Position numbers and translations under genes: made by a program | The notes under the pieces: generated by a model | What the model was told of the DNA's origin: nothing | Seen by the model: the letters and a program-made list of their open reading frames with translations, nothing else | Databases searched by the model: none | Part shown: in pieces, positions 32,481-41,714 of the stretch | Layout: each line of letters starts with the position of its first letter | How positions within the stretch are numbered: the stretch's first letter is position 1 | From: Pseudomonas costantinii | GTDB taxonomy: Bacteria; Pseudomonadota; Gammaproteobacteria; Pseudomonadales; Pseudomonadaceae | Assembly: GCF_001870435.1 (NCBI RefSeq) | Contig: NZ_MDDR01000037.1 | Location: 62,001-126,000 of the forward strand | Direction: 5' to 3' | Length of the DNA: 64,000 bases

Positions 32481-34379
32481 ATGTCGCATCAATCTGATTT
32501 GATCAGCGAGGACATCCTCGCCTACCTGGGCCAGCACGAGCGCAAGGAAATGTTGCGCTTCCTGACCTGCGGTAACGTCGACGACGGCAAGAGCACCCTG
32601 ATCGGGCGCCTGCTGCACGACTCCAAGATGATCTACGAAGATCACCTGGAAGCCATCACCCGCGATTCGAAGAAAGTCGGCACCACCGGTGACGACATCG
32701 ACCTGGCATTGCTGGTCGACGGTCTGCAAGCCGAGCGTGAGCAGGGCATCACCATCGATGTCGCCTACCGCTACTTCTCTACCGCCAAGCGTAAATTCAT
32801 CATCGCCGACACCCCCGGCCATGAGCAGTACACCCGCAACATGGCCACCGGTGCATCCACCTGTGAACTGGCGATCATCCTGATCGACGCCCGCTACGGC
32901 GTGCAGACCCAGACCCGTCGCCACAGCTTTATTGCATCGTTGCTGGGCATCAAGCACATCGTGGTGGCCGTCAACAAGATGGACATCAATGGCTTTGACC
33001 AAAGCGTATTCGAGTCGATCAAGGCTGATTACCTGAAATTCGCCGAAGGCATCGCGTTCAAACCGAGCACCATGGCATTCGTGCCGATGTCGGCGCTCAA
33101 GGGCGACAACGTGGTGAACAAGAGCGAGCGTTCGCCTTGGTACACCGGCCAGTCGCTGATGGAGATTCTCGAAACCGTCGAGATCGCCAACGACCGCAAC
33201 TACACCGACCTGCGTTTCCCGGTGCAGTACGTCAACCGTCCGAACCTGAACTTCCGTGGTTTCGCCGGCACCCTGGCCAGCGGCATTGTGCACAAGGGCG
33301 ACGAAGTCGTGGTACTGCCGTCGGGCAAGAGCAGCCGCGTCAAATCCATCGTCACCTTCGAAGGTGAGTTGGAGCACGCAGGCCCAGGCCAGGCCGTGAC
33401 CCTGACCATGGAAGACGAGATCGATATCTCCCGTGGCGACCTGCTGGTGCATGCCGACAACGTGCCGCAAGTGACCGACGCTTTCGACGCCATGCTGGTG
33501 TGGATGGCCGAAGAACCGATGCTGCCGGGCAAGAAGTACGACATTAAGCGTGCCACCAGCTACGTGCCGGGCTCCATCACCAGCATCGTGCACCGCGTGG
33601 ATGTGAACACCTTGGCTGAAGGCCCGGCGAGTTCGCTGCAACTGAACGAGATCGGCCGGGTCAAGGTCAGCCTCGACGCTGCCATCGCCCTGGACGGTTA
33701 CGACAGCAACCGCACCACCGGTGCGTTTATCGTCATCGACCGTTTGACCAACGGCACAGTGGCGGCAGGCATGATCATCGCACCGCCAGTGACTCACGGC
33801 AGCTCGGCGCAGCACGGCAAGTTGGCTCATGTGGCCACCGAAGAGCGTGCCCAGCGTTTCGGCCAGCAACCGGCCACCGTATTGTTCAGCGGTCTGTCGG
33901 GCGCCGGTAAAAGCACCTTGGCCTATGCCGTTGAGCGCAAGCTGTTCGACATGGGGCGTGCGGTGTTCGTACTGGATGGCCAGAACCTGCGTCACGACCT
34001 GAACAAAGGGCTGCCGCAGGATCGTGCCGGGCGTACCGAGAATTGGCGTCGTGCCGCCCACGTGGCGCGTCAGTTCAACGAAGCGGGCTTGTTGACCCTG
34101 GCTGCGTTCGTTGCCCCAGATGCCGAAGGCCGTGAACAGGCTAAGGCATTGATCGGCGGCGACCGTCTGCTGACCGTGTATGTGCAAGCATCGCCGCTGG
34201 TGTGCGCCGAGCGTGATCCGCAAGGCCTGTACGCCGCTGGTGGGGATAACATCCCTGGCGAGTCCTTCCCGTACGACGTGCCGTTGAATGCCGATCTGGT
34301 GATCGACACTCAGGCCCTGTCGCTGGAAGAAAGCGTCAAGCAAGTGCTGGAGCTGTTGCGTCAGCGCGGCGCGATCTAA
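32481..34379 (+). CDS. cysNC: Bifunctional sulfate adenylyltransferase subunit 1 / APS kinase
   Basis: A 632-residue fusion. Residues about 1-440 are CysN, an EF-Tu-like GTPase that powers ATP sulfurylase: GNVDDGKSTLIGRLL (G1), DTPGHEQYTRNMATGAS (G3) and NKMD (G4). Residues about 455-632 are CysC adenylylsulfate kinase: FSGLSGAGKSTLAYAVE (Walker A), LDGQNLRHDLNKGL and NWRRAAHVARQFNEAG. The start MSHQSDLISEDIL at 32481 has an AAGGGG-type site; a frame opening 20 codons earlier overlaps cysD. Together with CysD it converts sulfate to PAPS. Confidence 0.97.
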   Translation: MSHQSDLISEDILAYLGQHERKEMLRFLTCGNVDDGKSTLIGRLLHDSKMIYEDHLEAITRDSKKVGTTGDDIDLALLVDGLQAEREQGITIDVAYRYFSTAKRKFIIADTPGHEQYTRNMATGASTCELAIILIDARYGVQTQTRRHSFIASLLGIKHIVVAVNKMDINGFDQSVFESIKADYLKFAEGIAFKPSTMAFVPMSALKGDNVVNKSERSPWYTGQSLMEILETVEIANDRNYTDLRFPVQYVNRPNLNFRGFAGTLASGIVHKGDEVVVLPSGKSSRVKSIVTFEGELEHAGPGQAVTLTMEDEIDISRGDLLVHADNVPQVTDAFDAMLVWMAEEPMLPGKKYDIKRATSYVPGSITSIVHRVDVNTLAEGPASSLQLNEIGRVKVSLDAAIALDGYDSNRTTGAFIVIDRLTNGTVAAGMIIAPPVTHGSSAQHGKLAHVATEERAQRFGQQPATVLFSGLSGAGKSTLAYAVERKLFDMGRAVFVLDGQNLRHDLNKGLPQDRAGRTENWRRAAHVARQFNEAGLLTLAAFVAPDAEGREQAKALIGGDRLLTVYVQASPLVCAERDPQGLYAAGGDNIPGESFPYDVPLNADLVIDTQALSLEESVKQVLELLRQRGAI

Positions 34380-34397
34380 ACCTCGCCGCCACAAAAA

Positions 34398-34427
34398 AGC
34401 CCGCTATCGAGTGATCGATAGCGGGCT
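34398..34427. terminator. Terminator between convergent cysNC and acyltransferase genes
   Basis: A 13-bp perfect stem (34398-34410 and 34415-34427) with a GTGA loop is preceded by six A, which read as T on the minus strand. It would best stop minus-strand transcription and can also serve the end of cysNC. Confidence 0.85.
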
Positions 34428-34540
34428 GATCGTTCCCACGCTCTGCGTGGGAATGCCGCTTTGGACGCTCTGCGTCCGCTCTTTAAATCGTGACGCGGAG
34501 CGTCACAGGATGCATTCCCACGCAGAGCGTGGGAACGATC
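34428..34540. repeat. Composite intergenic repeat with perfect 29-base inverted ends
   Basis: The outer arms 34428-34456 and 34512-34540 are exact reverse complements, each itself containing the palindrome CCCACGC-TCT-GCGTGGG. Between them lie two smaller palindromes, GGACGC-TCT-GCGTCC and GTGACGC-GGA-GCGTCAC. The right arm runs into the 3-prime end of the acyltransferase gene. The whole could fold into a cruciform of several stems; it is a fluorescent-Pseudomonas type intergenic repeat. Confidence 0.88.
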
Positions 34541-35432
34541 ATTTGGGGAATTGGGTGTGCAGCTTGTCTAGCAACACATCCTTCTCTTCCCACAGCCGGT
34601 TGATCCAACCCTGGAACACCACCCGGTACTCCCCATCCTGCTCATAATTCTTGCCAATGAACTCGGTCGGAATCTGCACCTCTTCAAACTGCACAACAAC
34701 GTCCTTCACATTCCCGCACAGCAGGTCCCAGTAACCCGGACGCCCGGCAGGGTAGTGGATGGTCACGTTGACCAGCGACTTCAGTTGCTCGCCCATGGCA
34801 TCCAGTACAAACGCGATACCGCCAGCCTTGGGCTTGAGCAGGTAACGGAACGGCGACTTCTGCTGCGCATGCTTGCCGGCAGTAAACCGCGTGCCTTCGG
34901 CAAAGTTGAAAATGCCCACCGGGTTGTCGCGAAACTTCGCACAGGTCTTGCGGGTGGTTTCCAGGTCTTTACCTTTCTTCTCCGGGTGCTTCTCCAGGTA
35001 AGCCTTGGTGTAGCGCTTCATGAACGGAAAGCCCAATGCCCACCAAGCGAGGCCAATTACCGGCACCCAGATCAGCTCCTGCTTGAGAAAGAACTTCAGC
35101 GGGCGAATCCGTCGATTGAGAACGTATTGCAGTACCATGATGTCGACCCAGCTCTGGTGGTTACTGGTCACCAGATAGGAGTGTTGATAATCCAGCCCCT
35201 CAAGGCCCGTCAGGTGCCAACGCGTGCGCCGCACCAGGTTCATCCAGCCCTTGTTGTTGGTCACCCAGGCTTCATGGGTGTGGTTCATCAGCCATTCGCT
35301 GAAGCGCTTGGCAAACGGCAGCGCCTTGAACAGCGCGACGATAAACAGAAACGAACACAGCAGGATCGTGTTCAGCGCCAGCAGCAAGGACGCGATCACC
35401 CCGCGTATGGCGGCAGGTAGAAAATCCAGCAT
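34539..35432 (-). CDS. Lysophospholipid acyltransferase (PlsC/YihG-like)
   Basis: A 297-residue membrane acyltransferase with an N-terminal hydrophobic anchor (about 10-35), the catalytic HX4D motif in SNHQSWVD near 93, FFLKQELIWVPVIG, FNFAEGTRFT with the substrate-binding EGTR, and GGIAFVLDAM. It likely acylates lysophosphatidic acid or remodels phospholipids. It resembles the YihG branch more than the main PlsC. The ATG abuts the pta stop, so it is co-transcribed with pta. Confidence 0.88.
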   Translation of the reverse strand: MLDFLPAAIRGVIASLLLALNTILLCSFLFIVALFKALPFAKRFSEWLMNHTHEAWVTNNKGWMNLVRRTRWHLTGLEGLDYQHSYLVTSNHQSWVDIMVLQYVLNRRIRPLKFFLKQELIWVPVIGLAWWALGFPFMKRYTKAYLEKHPEKKGKDLETTRKTCAKFRDNPVGIFNFAEGTRFTAGKHAQQKSPFRYLLKPKAGGIAFVLDAMGEQLKSLVNVTIHYPAGRPGYWDLLCGNVKDVVVQFEEVQIPTEFIGKNYEQDGEYRVVFQGWINRLWEEKDVLLDKLHTQFPK

Positions 35433-37532
35433 TTAGATATCCATAGGTCGGTTGGCGGCTTGGATCGCAGTCAGCGCGATGGTGTAAACGATGTCGTCGA
35501 CTTGGGCGCCGCGTGGCAGGTCGTTCACCGGTTTGCGCAGACCTTGGAGCATCGGCCCCAGGCTCACGCAATCGGCGCTACGCTGCACGGCCTTGTGGGT
35601 GGTGTTGCCGGTATTGAGGTCCGGGAACACAAACACCGTGGCCTTGCCGGCGACTTGGCTATTGGGGGCCAATTGTCGGGCAACGGTCTCGTTGGCGGCA
35701 GCGTCGTATTGCAGCGGGCCGTCGATCAGCAGCGAGCTTTGCTGTTCGTGGGCGAGCAGGGTGGCTTCGCGAACTTTTTCCACTTCCTCGCCGCTGGCCG
35801 AATCACCACTGGAGTAGCTGATCATCGCCACGCGCGGGGTAATGCCGAATGCTGCCGCCGAGTCGGCGCTTTGCAGGGCGATTTCCGCCAATTCCGCAGC
35901 GCTTGGGTGCGGGTTCATCACGCAGTCTCCGTACACCAGCACCTGCTCGGGGAACAGCATGAAAAACACCGACGACACCAACGTGCAACCCGGCGCCGTT
36001 TTAATCAACTGCAGGGCAGGGCGGATGGTATTGGCGGTGGAGTGGATAACGCCGGAAACCAGGCCATCGACTTCATCCAGTGCGAGCATCATGGTGGCGA
36101 TCACCACGGTGTCTTCCAGTTGCTGCTCGGCCATCGGTGCGTTGAGGCTTTTGCTCTTGCGCAGCGCAACCATCGGTTCAACGTAGCGTTGACGAATCAG
36201 GTCCGGGTCGAGAATCTCCAGGCCTTCGGGCAATTCAATACCCTGGGCGCGGGCGACTGCTTCTACATCCGCAGGCTTGGCCAGCAATACACAGCGAGCA
36301 ATGCCCCGTGCCTGGCAGATAGCCGCCGCTTGGACGGTCAGCGGCTCGCTGCCTTCCGGCAACACGATTCGTTTGTTGGCGGCCTGGGCGCGTTGGATCA
36401 ACTGGTAGCGGAACACCGCCGGTGACAGGCGCATCTCCCGTGGTGTGCCGCAGCGTTGGTGCAGCCAGCGTGCGTCGAGGTGGCTGGCGACGAAGTCGGT
36501 GATGATCTCCGCGCGCTCGCGGTCATCGATGGGGATTTCCTTGTTGAGGCTGTTGAGCAGGTTGGCCGTGTCATAGGAGCCAGTGCTCACCGACAGCACC
36601 GGCAGCCCGGCTTGGAAAGCGCCGCGGCATAAATCCATGATGCGCGGGTCGGGCAGGGTATCGCTGGTCAGCAGCAAGCCGGCCAGGGGCACGCCATTGA
36701 TCGCCGCCAGGCTGACGGCGAGGATAATATCGTCGCGGTCGCCGGGAGTCACCACCAGCACGCCGGGCTTGAGCAGCTCTACGGTGTTACGCATGGTGCG
36801 GGCGCAGATGATGATTTTGGTCATGCGCCGGCTTTCGTAGTCGCCGGCATTGAGGATCTGCGCGCCCATCAGGTCGGCCACGTCGCGGGTGCGTGGGGCG
36901 TTGAGTTCGGGCTGGTAGGGAATGCAGCCAAGCAGACGGAAATCGCCACTGCGCAACAACGGCGAATGTTCTTTGAGGCGTGCCGAGAAGGCTTCCATGC
37001 TTTCGTCGGTGCGTACTTTGTTGAGGATTACACCCAGCACTTTTGGATCTTTTGGGCCGCCGAACAGTTGGGCCTGCAATTCCACGCGGCCGGAGAGCTC
37101 CGTGAGCACTTCGTTTTCCGGGGCGGAGACCAGAATGACTTCCGCGTCGAGGCTCTTGGCCAAGTGCAGGTTGACCCGGGCCGCATAGCTGGCGCTGCGA
37201 GTCGGCACCATGCCTTCGACGATTAACACGTCTTTGCCCACGGAGGCCTGCTGATAAAGAGTGATGATTTCTTCGAGCAGTTCGTCGAGCAGGCCGTCGC
37301 CGAGCATCCGTTCCACATGGGCCAGGCCCAGGGGTTGTGGTGGTTTCAGGCCATGGGTGCGAGCGACCAGTTCGGTGGAGCGCTCTGGGCCGGTATCGCC
37401 AGGGTGTGGTTGGGCAATCGGTTTGAAGAAGCCGACTTTCAGTCCGGCCCGCTCAAGCGTACGCACCAGCCCGAGGCTGATGGAGGTCAGACCCACACCA
37501 AAATCGGTGGGCGCGATAAAAAAAGTCTGCAT
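35433..37532 (-). CDS. pta: Phosphate acetyltransferase, long form
   Basis: Pta interconverts acetyl-CoA and acetyl phosphate. The 699-residue protein has the long architecture: an N-terminal P-loop-like dethiobiotin-synthase/CobQ domain (MQTFFIAPTDFGVGLTSISLG), a central DRTGG domain (residues about 215-330), and the C-terminal catalytic domain (PEGSEPLTVQAAAICQARG, VYGDCVMNPHPSAAELAEIA, DGPLQYDAAANE). The ATG at 37532 matches family N-termini; an ATG seven codons earlier is possible. No ackA gene is beside it here. Confidence 0.96.
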   Translation of the reverse strand: MQTFFIAPTDFGVGLTSISLGLVRTLERAGLKVGFFKPIAQPHPGDTGPERSTELVARTHGLKPPQPLGLAHVERMLGDGLLDELLEEIITLYQQASVGKDVLIVEGMVPTRSASYAARVNLHLAKSLDAEVILVSAPENEVLTELSGRVELQAQLFGGPKDPKVLGVILNKVRTDESMEAFSARLKEHSPLLRSGDFRLLGCIPYQPELNAPRTRDVADLMGAQILNAGDYESRRMTKIIICARTMRNTVELLKPGVLVVTPGDRDDIILAVSLAAINGVPLAGLLLTSDTLPDPRIMDLCRGAFQAGLPVLSVSTGSYDTANLLNSLNKEIPIDDRERAEIITDFVASHLDARWLHQRCGTPREMRLSPAVFRYQLIQRAQAANKRIVLPEGSEPLTVQAAAICQARGIARCVLLAKPADVEAVARAQGIELPEGLEILDPDLIRQRYVEPMVALRKSKSLNAPMAEQQLEDTVVIATMMLALDEVDGLVSGVIHSTANTIRPALQLIKTAPGCTLVSSVFFMLFPEQVLVYGDCVMNPHPSAAELAEIALQSADSAAAFGITPRVAMISYSSGDSASGEEVEKVREATLLAHEQQSSLLIDGPLQYDAAANETVARQLAPNSQVAGKATVFVFPDLNTGNTTHKAVQRSADCVSLGPMLQGLRKPVNDLPRGAQVDDIVYTIALTAIQAANRPMDI

Positions 37533-37611
37533 GCGAATTCTCTGGAGGTGCATGGCTTCGGTGGCGCTCTATGGTTGAGCGCCTACCGGGAATCAGGCCC
37601 CAAGGTTATCG

Positions 37612-37902
37612 TTATTCGCGCTCGCGCGCACACCAGCCGCAAGCAAAGGGTTGGCCTATTTTTTCAAGACGTTGTGCGGCGTCGAGCACCCAGGCGCGGG
37701 ACTGCCATGGCGGCTGGTGGCGCAGGTGCTGGGTGTGGCCGCAGGACAGCTCGACAACCCAGTGCTGGTCTTCGTCTTGATGGAATCCAATGATGAAGGA
37801 TGCCGCTGATCGGCCCCGTCTGTCCGGGTTCTGTTCGCTTTCGGGCAAATCCTTGTTTAGACTTGTCCGTTCTTCATTCTTATGCAAAAGGTCTCGCCCC
37901 AT
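37612..37902 (-). CDS. DUF3565 protein
   Basis: The conserved part FIIGFHQDEDQHWVVELSCGHTQHLRH and the C-terminal GQPFACGWC carry a Cys-His and a CxxC-like pair suggestive of metal binding, as in DUF3565. Function unknown. The start is uncertain: an ATG at 37902 would share the palindromic CATG with the divergent slyD start, while a TTG at 37848 would give about 78 residues, nearer the conserved core. Confidence concerns existence, not the exact start. Confidence 0.75.
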   Translation of the reverse strand: MGRDLLHKNEERTSLNKDLPESEQNPDRRGRSAASFIIGFHQDEDQHWVVELSCGHTQHLRHQPPWQSRAWVLDAAQRLEKIGQPFACGWCARERE

Positions 37903-38386
37903 GACGATCGCCGCTAACAAGGCTGTCTCCATCGACTATACCCTGACCAACGACGCTGGTGAGGTCATCGACAGTTCCGCCGGCGGCGCGCCGCTGGTCT
38001 ACCTGCAAGGCGCAGGTAATATCATCCCAGGCCTGGAGAAGGCTCTGGAAGGCAAGAGCGTTGGTGATGAACTGACCGTTGCCGTAGAGCCTGAAGATGC
38101 TTACGGCGAATACTCCGCCGAGCTGGTCAGCACGTTGAGCCGCAGCATGTTCGAAGGCGTCGATGAGCTGGAAGTGGGCATGCAGTTCCACGCTTCCGCG
38201 CCGGACGGCCAAATGCAGATCGTCACCATCCGTGACCTGGACGGCGACGACGTGACTGTCGACGGTAACCACCCTCTGGCTGGCCAGCGCCTGAACTTCC
38301 AAGTGAAGATCGTTGCCATCCGCGACGCTTCCCAAGAAGAAGTGGCTCACGGCCACGTCCACGGTGAAGGCGGTCATCACCATTGA
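37901..38386 (+). CDS. slyD: FKBP-type peptidyl-prolyl isomerase SlyD
   Basis: A 161-residue cis-trans prolyl isomerase and metallochaperone. The FKBP core begins NKAVSIDYTLTNDAGEVIDSS, continues with the IF insert (PEDAYGEYSAELVSTLSRSMF) and ends in a short His-rich tail HGHVHGEGGHHH that can bind nickel. The tail is much shorter than in E. coli SlyD. A frame opening 37 codons earlier is unsupported. Confidence 0.94.
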   Translation: MTIAANKAVSIDYTLTNDAGEVIDSSAGGAPLVYLQGAGNIIPGLEKALEGKSVGDELTVAVEPEDAYGEYSAELVSTLSRSMFEGVDELEVGMQFHASAPDGQMQIVTIRDLDGDDVTVDGNHPLAGQRLNFQVKIVAIRDASQEEVAHGHVHGEGGHHH

Positions 38387-38410
38387 TTGTGGTTTGATCA
38401 ATAGGTAGCA

Positions 38411-38442
38411 AAAACGCCTCGACCTGTTCGGGGCGTTTTTTT
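38411..38442 (+). terminator. Terminator after slyD
   Basis: A stem made by acgcctcga and ttcggggcgt with a CCTG loop is followed by seven T, 25 bases beyond the slyD stop. It is a canonical intrinsic terminator. Confidence 0.9.
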
Positions 38443-38496
38443 GTCCGCAAGCCTGCCCACATTTTGATCTGCGTGCTCCGGATATGAGGCACAAAC

Positions 38497-38533
38497 AAAA
38501 ATGCCCCGGACCTTTCGGTACGGGGCATTTTTT
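38497..38533 (-). terminator. Terminator after rpsT
   Basis: A stem (aaaaatgccccg with cggggcattttt) lies 39 bases beyond the rpsT stop, with T runs on both strands. It terminates rpsT on the minus strand and backs up slyD termination on the plus strand. Confidence 0.9.
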
Positions 38534-38571
38534 AACTGTTACGCAGGTAAACCTGCGTGGCAGTTTACTGC

Positions 38572-38850
38572 TTAGGCTGCAACAGCAAGGCTCAGAGCCT
38601 TGATGTGGCCATTCAGGCGGCTCTTATGACGAGCGGCCTTGTTCTTGTGGATGATGCCTTTATCGGCCATACGGTCGATAACAGGCACAGCCAGAACGTA
38701 AGCAGCTTGAGCTTTAGCAGCGTCTTTGGTGTCGATGGCTTTAACTACATTCTTGATGTAGGTACGAACCATGGAACGCAGGCTGGCGTTGTGGCTGCGA
38801 CGCTTCTCAGCCTGTTTTGCACGTTTTTTGGCGGAAGGTGTGTTGGCCAC
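38572..38850 (-). CDS. rpsT: Small ribosomal subunit protein bS20
   Basis: The 92-residue basic protein starts with a GTG codon (MANTPSAKKRAKQAEKRRSHNAS) behind a GGAG site and has the standard bS20 helices ending GHIKALSLAVAA. bS20 binds 16S rRNA in early 30S assembly. A non-ATG start is usual for rpsT and is linked to autoregulation in E. coli. Divergent from murJ. Confidence 0.97.
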   Translation of the reverse strand: MANTPSAKKRAKQAEKRRSHNASLRSMVRTYIKNVVKAIDTKDAAKAQAAYVLAVPVIDRMADKGIIHKNKAARHKSRLNGHIKALSLAVAA

Positions 38851-39103
38851 CGTCGAGCTCCTCGAAAGACTTTTTAGGAAATAGCAAACAAAATAGGCCG
38901 CGAATCATGCCGATGACTTGATGGGTTGTCAAGGCCGGCTGATGCGAACTGCTGAGTGGTCGATCTGAAGAGGCGGGTGATTTATTTCCGGCGCTTGACC
39001 TGTAAACTCGCGAGCTTTGGCTCTGTGCTGTTGCAGGCGCGCAGTATCGCATAAGTGGGCGCTTTGTTCGCCTGCTCTTTACCTAAAGGCGCAAACTCTT
39101 TCA

Positions 39104-40642
39104 ATGAATCTGCTCAAATCGTTGGCTGCCGTCAGCTCTATCACGATGATCTCCCGGGTTTTGGGGTTCGTGCGTGACACCCTGCTGGCGCGTATTTTTG
39201 GCGCCAGCATGGCCACGGATGCTTTTTTTATTGCCTTTAAGTTGCCCAACCTGCTGCGGCGGATCTTCGCTGAAGGGGCATTTTCCCAGGCTTTCGTGCC
39301 GATTCTGGCGGAATACAAGAGCCAGCAGGGCGAGGAGGCAACCCGCACTTTTATTGCCTACGTATCGGGCCTGCTGACTCTGGTGCTGATGCTGGTAACC
39401 ATCGTCGGCATGCTCGCCGCGCCTTGGGTGATCTGGGCCACGGCCCCTGGTTTTGCCAACACCCCGGAAAAATTCGCGCTGACCACTGATCTGCTGCGGG
39501 TGACCTTCCCTTATATATTGCTGATTTCCCTGTCGTCCCTGGCTGGGGCGATCCTCAATACGTGGAACCGCTTTTCGGTACCGGCGTTCGTGCCGACCCT
39601 GCTTAACGTCAGCATGATTATCTTTGCGCTGTTCCTGACACCGTACTTCGATCCGCCGGTAATGGCCCTGGGATGGGCTGTGCTGGCCGGTGGTTTGGCG
39701 CAGTTGCTCTACCAGCTGCCGCACCTGAAAAAGATCGGCATGCTCGTATTGCCTCGTCTGAACCTCAAAGACACCGGCGTTTGGCGTGTGATGCGCAACA
39801 TGTTGCCGGCGATCCTTGGCGTGTCGGTCAGCCAGATTTCCCTGATCATCAACACCGCCTTCGCCTCGCTGCTGGTGTCGGGCTCGGTGTCGTGGATGTA
39901 CTACGCCGATCGTCTGATGGAGTTGCCGTCCGGCGTGCTCGGCGTGGCCCTGGGCACGATTTTGCTGCCAACCCTGTCGCGCACCTACGCCAGCAAGGAT
40001 CGTCAGGAGTATTCGCGGATCCTCGACTGGGGCCTGCGCCTGTGTTTTGTGTTGGTGCTGCCGTGTTCCCTGGCCTTGGGTATCCTGGCCGAGCCGCTGA
40101 CCGTGTCGTTGTTCCAGTACGGTCAATTCAGTGCGTTTGACGCATCGATGACCCAGCGCGCGCTGATTGCCTACTCCGTCGGCCTGCTCGGCATCATCGT
40201 GATCAAAGTGTTGGCGCCAGGCTTCTACGCCCAGCAAAACATCCGTACGCCGGTCAAGATCGCGATCTTTACCTTGATCGTTACGCAACTGCTCAACCTG
40301 GTGTTTATTGGCCCATTAGCCCATGCCGGGCTGGCCCTGGCCATCAGTGTCGGGGCATGCATCAATGCCGGCCTGTTGTTTTATCAACTGCGAAAGCAGC
40401 AGATGTTCCAGCCGCAGCCAGGCTGGGGCATGTTTGCGCTTAAGTTGTTGGTGGCGGTAGCGACCATGTCGGCCGTGTTGCTGGGCCTGATGCACTTTAT
40501 GCCTGCCTGGGACGAGGGCCACATGCTGGAGCGCTTCATGCGTCTTGGCATTTTGGTGGTTGCCGGTGTGGTGGTGTACTTCGGGATGTTGCTGTTGCAA
40601 GGCTTCCGCCTGCGGGATTTCAATCGCAAGTCGCTGAGTTAG
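39104..40642 (+). CDS. murJ: Lipid II flippase MurJ (MviN)
   Basis: MurJ flips lipid II across the inner membrane for peptidoglycan synthesis. The 512-residue MOP-superfamily protein begins MNLLKSLAAVSSITMISRVL. It has the conserved RDTLLARIFGASMATDAFFIAFKLPNLLRRIFAEGAFSQAF region with the essential Arg residues, and about 14 membrane helices. Start at 39104 matches the family; the longer frame upstream lacks support. It lies between divergent rpsT and ribF. Confidence 0.97.
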   Translation: MNLLKSLAAVSSITMISRVLGFVRDTLLARIFGASMATDAFFIAFKLPNLLRRIFAEGAFSQAFVPILAEYKSQQGEEATRTFIAYVSGLLTLVLMLVTIVGMLAAPWVIWATAPGFANTPEKFALTTDLLRVTFPYILLISLSSLAGAILNTWNRFSVPAFVPTLLNVSMIIFALFLTPYFDPPVMALGWAVLAGGLAQLLYQLPHLKKIGMLVLPRLNLKDTGVWRVMRNMLPAILGVSVSQISLIINTAFASLLVSGSVSWMYYADRLMELPSGVLGVALGTILLPTLSRTYASKDRQEYSRILDWGLRLCFVLVLPCSLALGILAEPLTVSLFQYGQFSAFDASMTQRALIAYSVGLLGIIVIKVLAPGFYAQQNIRTPVKIAIFTLIVTQLLNLVFIGPLAHAGLALAISVGACINAGLLFYQLRKQQMFQPQPGWGMFALKLLVAVATMSAVLLGLMHFMPAWDEGHMLERFMRLGILVVAGVVVYFGMLLLQGFRLRDFNRKSLS

Positions 40643-40653
40643 AGAATTTGCCG

Positions 40654-40675
40654 CGATAAAACGGTTGTTTTATCG
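40654..40675. terminator. Hairpin between murJ and ribF
   Basis: Nine-base arms (cgataaaac and gttttatcg) with a GGTT loop lie just after the murJ stop. There is no T tract, so termination is uncertain. Confidence 0.4.
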
Positions 40676-40761
40676 ATTCGATCCATTTGGCCTGCGCTGC
40701 TGCCTGTCGTCCGGGGCCGGGTGTGGTTATAATCGACCACTTTATGAGCAAGAAGCGCGTT

Positions 40762-41700
40762 ATGCAGCTGGTTCGAGGTCTCCACAACCTGCGCCCCGAG
40801 CATCGGGGCTGCGTCGCCACTATTGGCAACTTTGACGGTGTTCACCGTGGCCACCAGGCTATCCTGGCCCGGCTACGTGAGCGTGCGGTCGAGTTGGGCG
40901 TGCCCAGCTGCGTGGTGATTTTTGAGCCGCAGCCGCGGGAGTTTTTCACCCCGGAAACGGCGCCGGCTCGTTTGGCTCGCCTGCGGGACAAGTTGCAATT
41001 ACTGGCCGAAGAAGGCGTAGACCGTGTCCTCTGCCTGGCTTTTAACCAGCGCCTGCAAAGCCTCAGCGCCGCCGAGTTTGTCGACCGCATCCTTGTGGAT
41101 GGTCTCGGCGTGCAGCACTTGGAGGTTGGTGACGATTTCCGTTTTGGTTGCGACCGCGTAGGGGATTTCGATTTCCTGCAACAGGCTGGCGTCAATCAGG
41201 GTTTTACCGTCGAAGCCGCGCAAACCGTCGAATTGGACGGCCTGCGCGTGAGCAGTACCCAGGTGCGTAACGCCCTGGCCGCCGCTGACTTCGCCTTGGC
41301 CGAGCGCTTGCTCGGTCGCCCGTTCCGCATTGCCGGACGGGTCTTGCACGGCCAGAAGCTGGCGCGCCAACTGGGCACGCCAACCGCCAACGTGCAACTC
41401 AAGCGCCGTCGTGTGCCGCTGACCGGGGTTTACCTGGTCAGCGTCGACATCGACGGCCAGCCGTGGCCGGGAGTCGCCAATATAGGCGTCAGGCCTACGG
41501 TTGCAGGTGATGGCAAGGCCCACCTGGAAGTTCATCTTTTGGATTTTGCCGGTGATTTGTATGACCGGCGTTTGACGGTGGTTTTCCACCAGAAGCTGCG
41601 TGAAGAGCAGCGTTTCGCCTCCCTTGAGGCGTTGAAAACGGCGATCAATGCGGATGTCGCCGCCGCCCGTGCACTAGCCGCACCTAGCGCCCATCGCTAA
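40762..41700 (+). CDS. ribF: Bifunctional riboflavin kinase / FAD synthetase
   Basis: RibF makes FMN from riboflavin and FAD from FMN. The 312-residue protein starts MQLVRGLHNLRPEHRG. The N-terminal nucleotidyltransferase has ATIGNFDGVHRGHQAIL with its HxGH-like motif and LRVSSTQVRNAL; the C-terminal kinase has GTPTANVQL and GVANIGVRPTV. The ATG at 40762 fits the family; MSKKR at 40744 is an alternative. It supplies FAD needed by several flavoproteins in this window. Confidence 0.96.
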   Translation: MQLVRGLHNLRPEHRGCVATIGNFDGVHRGHQAILARLRERAVELGVPSCVVIFEPQPREFFTPETAPARLARLRDKLQLLAEEGVDRVLCLAFNQRLQSLSAAEFVDRILVDGLGVQHLEVGDDFRFGCDRVGDFDFLQQAGVNQGFTVEAAQTVELDGLRVSSTQVRNALAAADFALAERLLGRPFRIAGRVLHGQKLARQLGTPTANVQLKRRRVPLTGVYLVSVDIDGQPWPGVANIGVRPTVAGDGKAHLEVHLLDFAGDLYDRRLTVVFHQKLREEQRFASLEALKTAINADVAAARALAAPSAHR

Positions 41701-41714
41701 CCGAAGAGCCTTAA

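Noticed and set aside
32475..34394. 639-codon frame antisense to cysNC
   Set aside because: Shadow of a clearly recognised enzyme; no motif and composition rich in His, Gln and Val.
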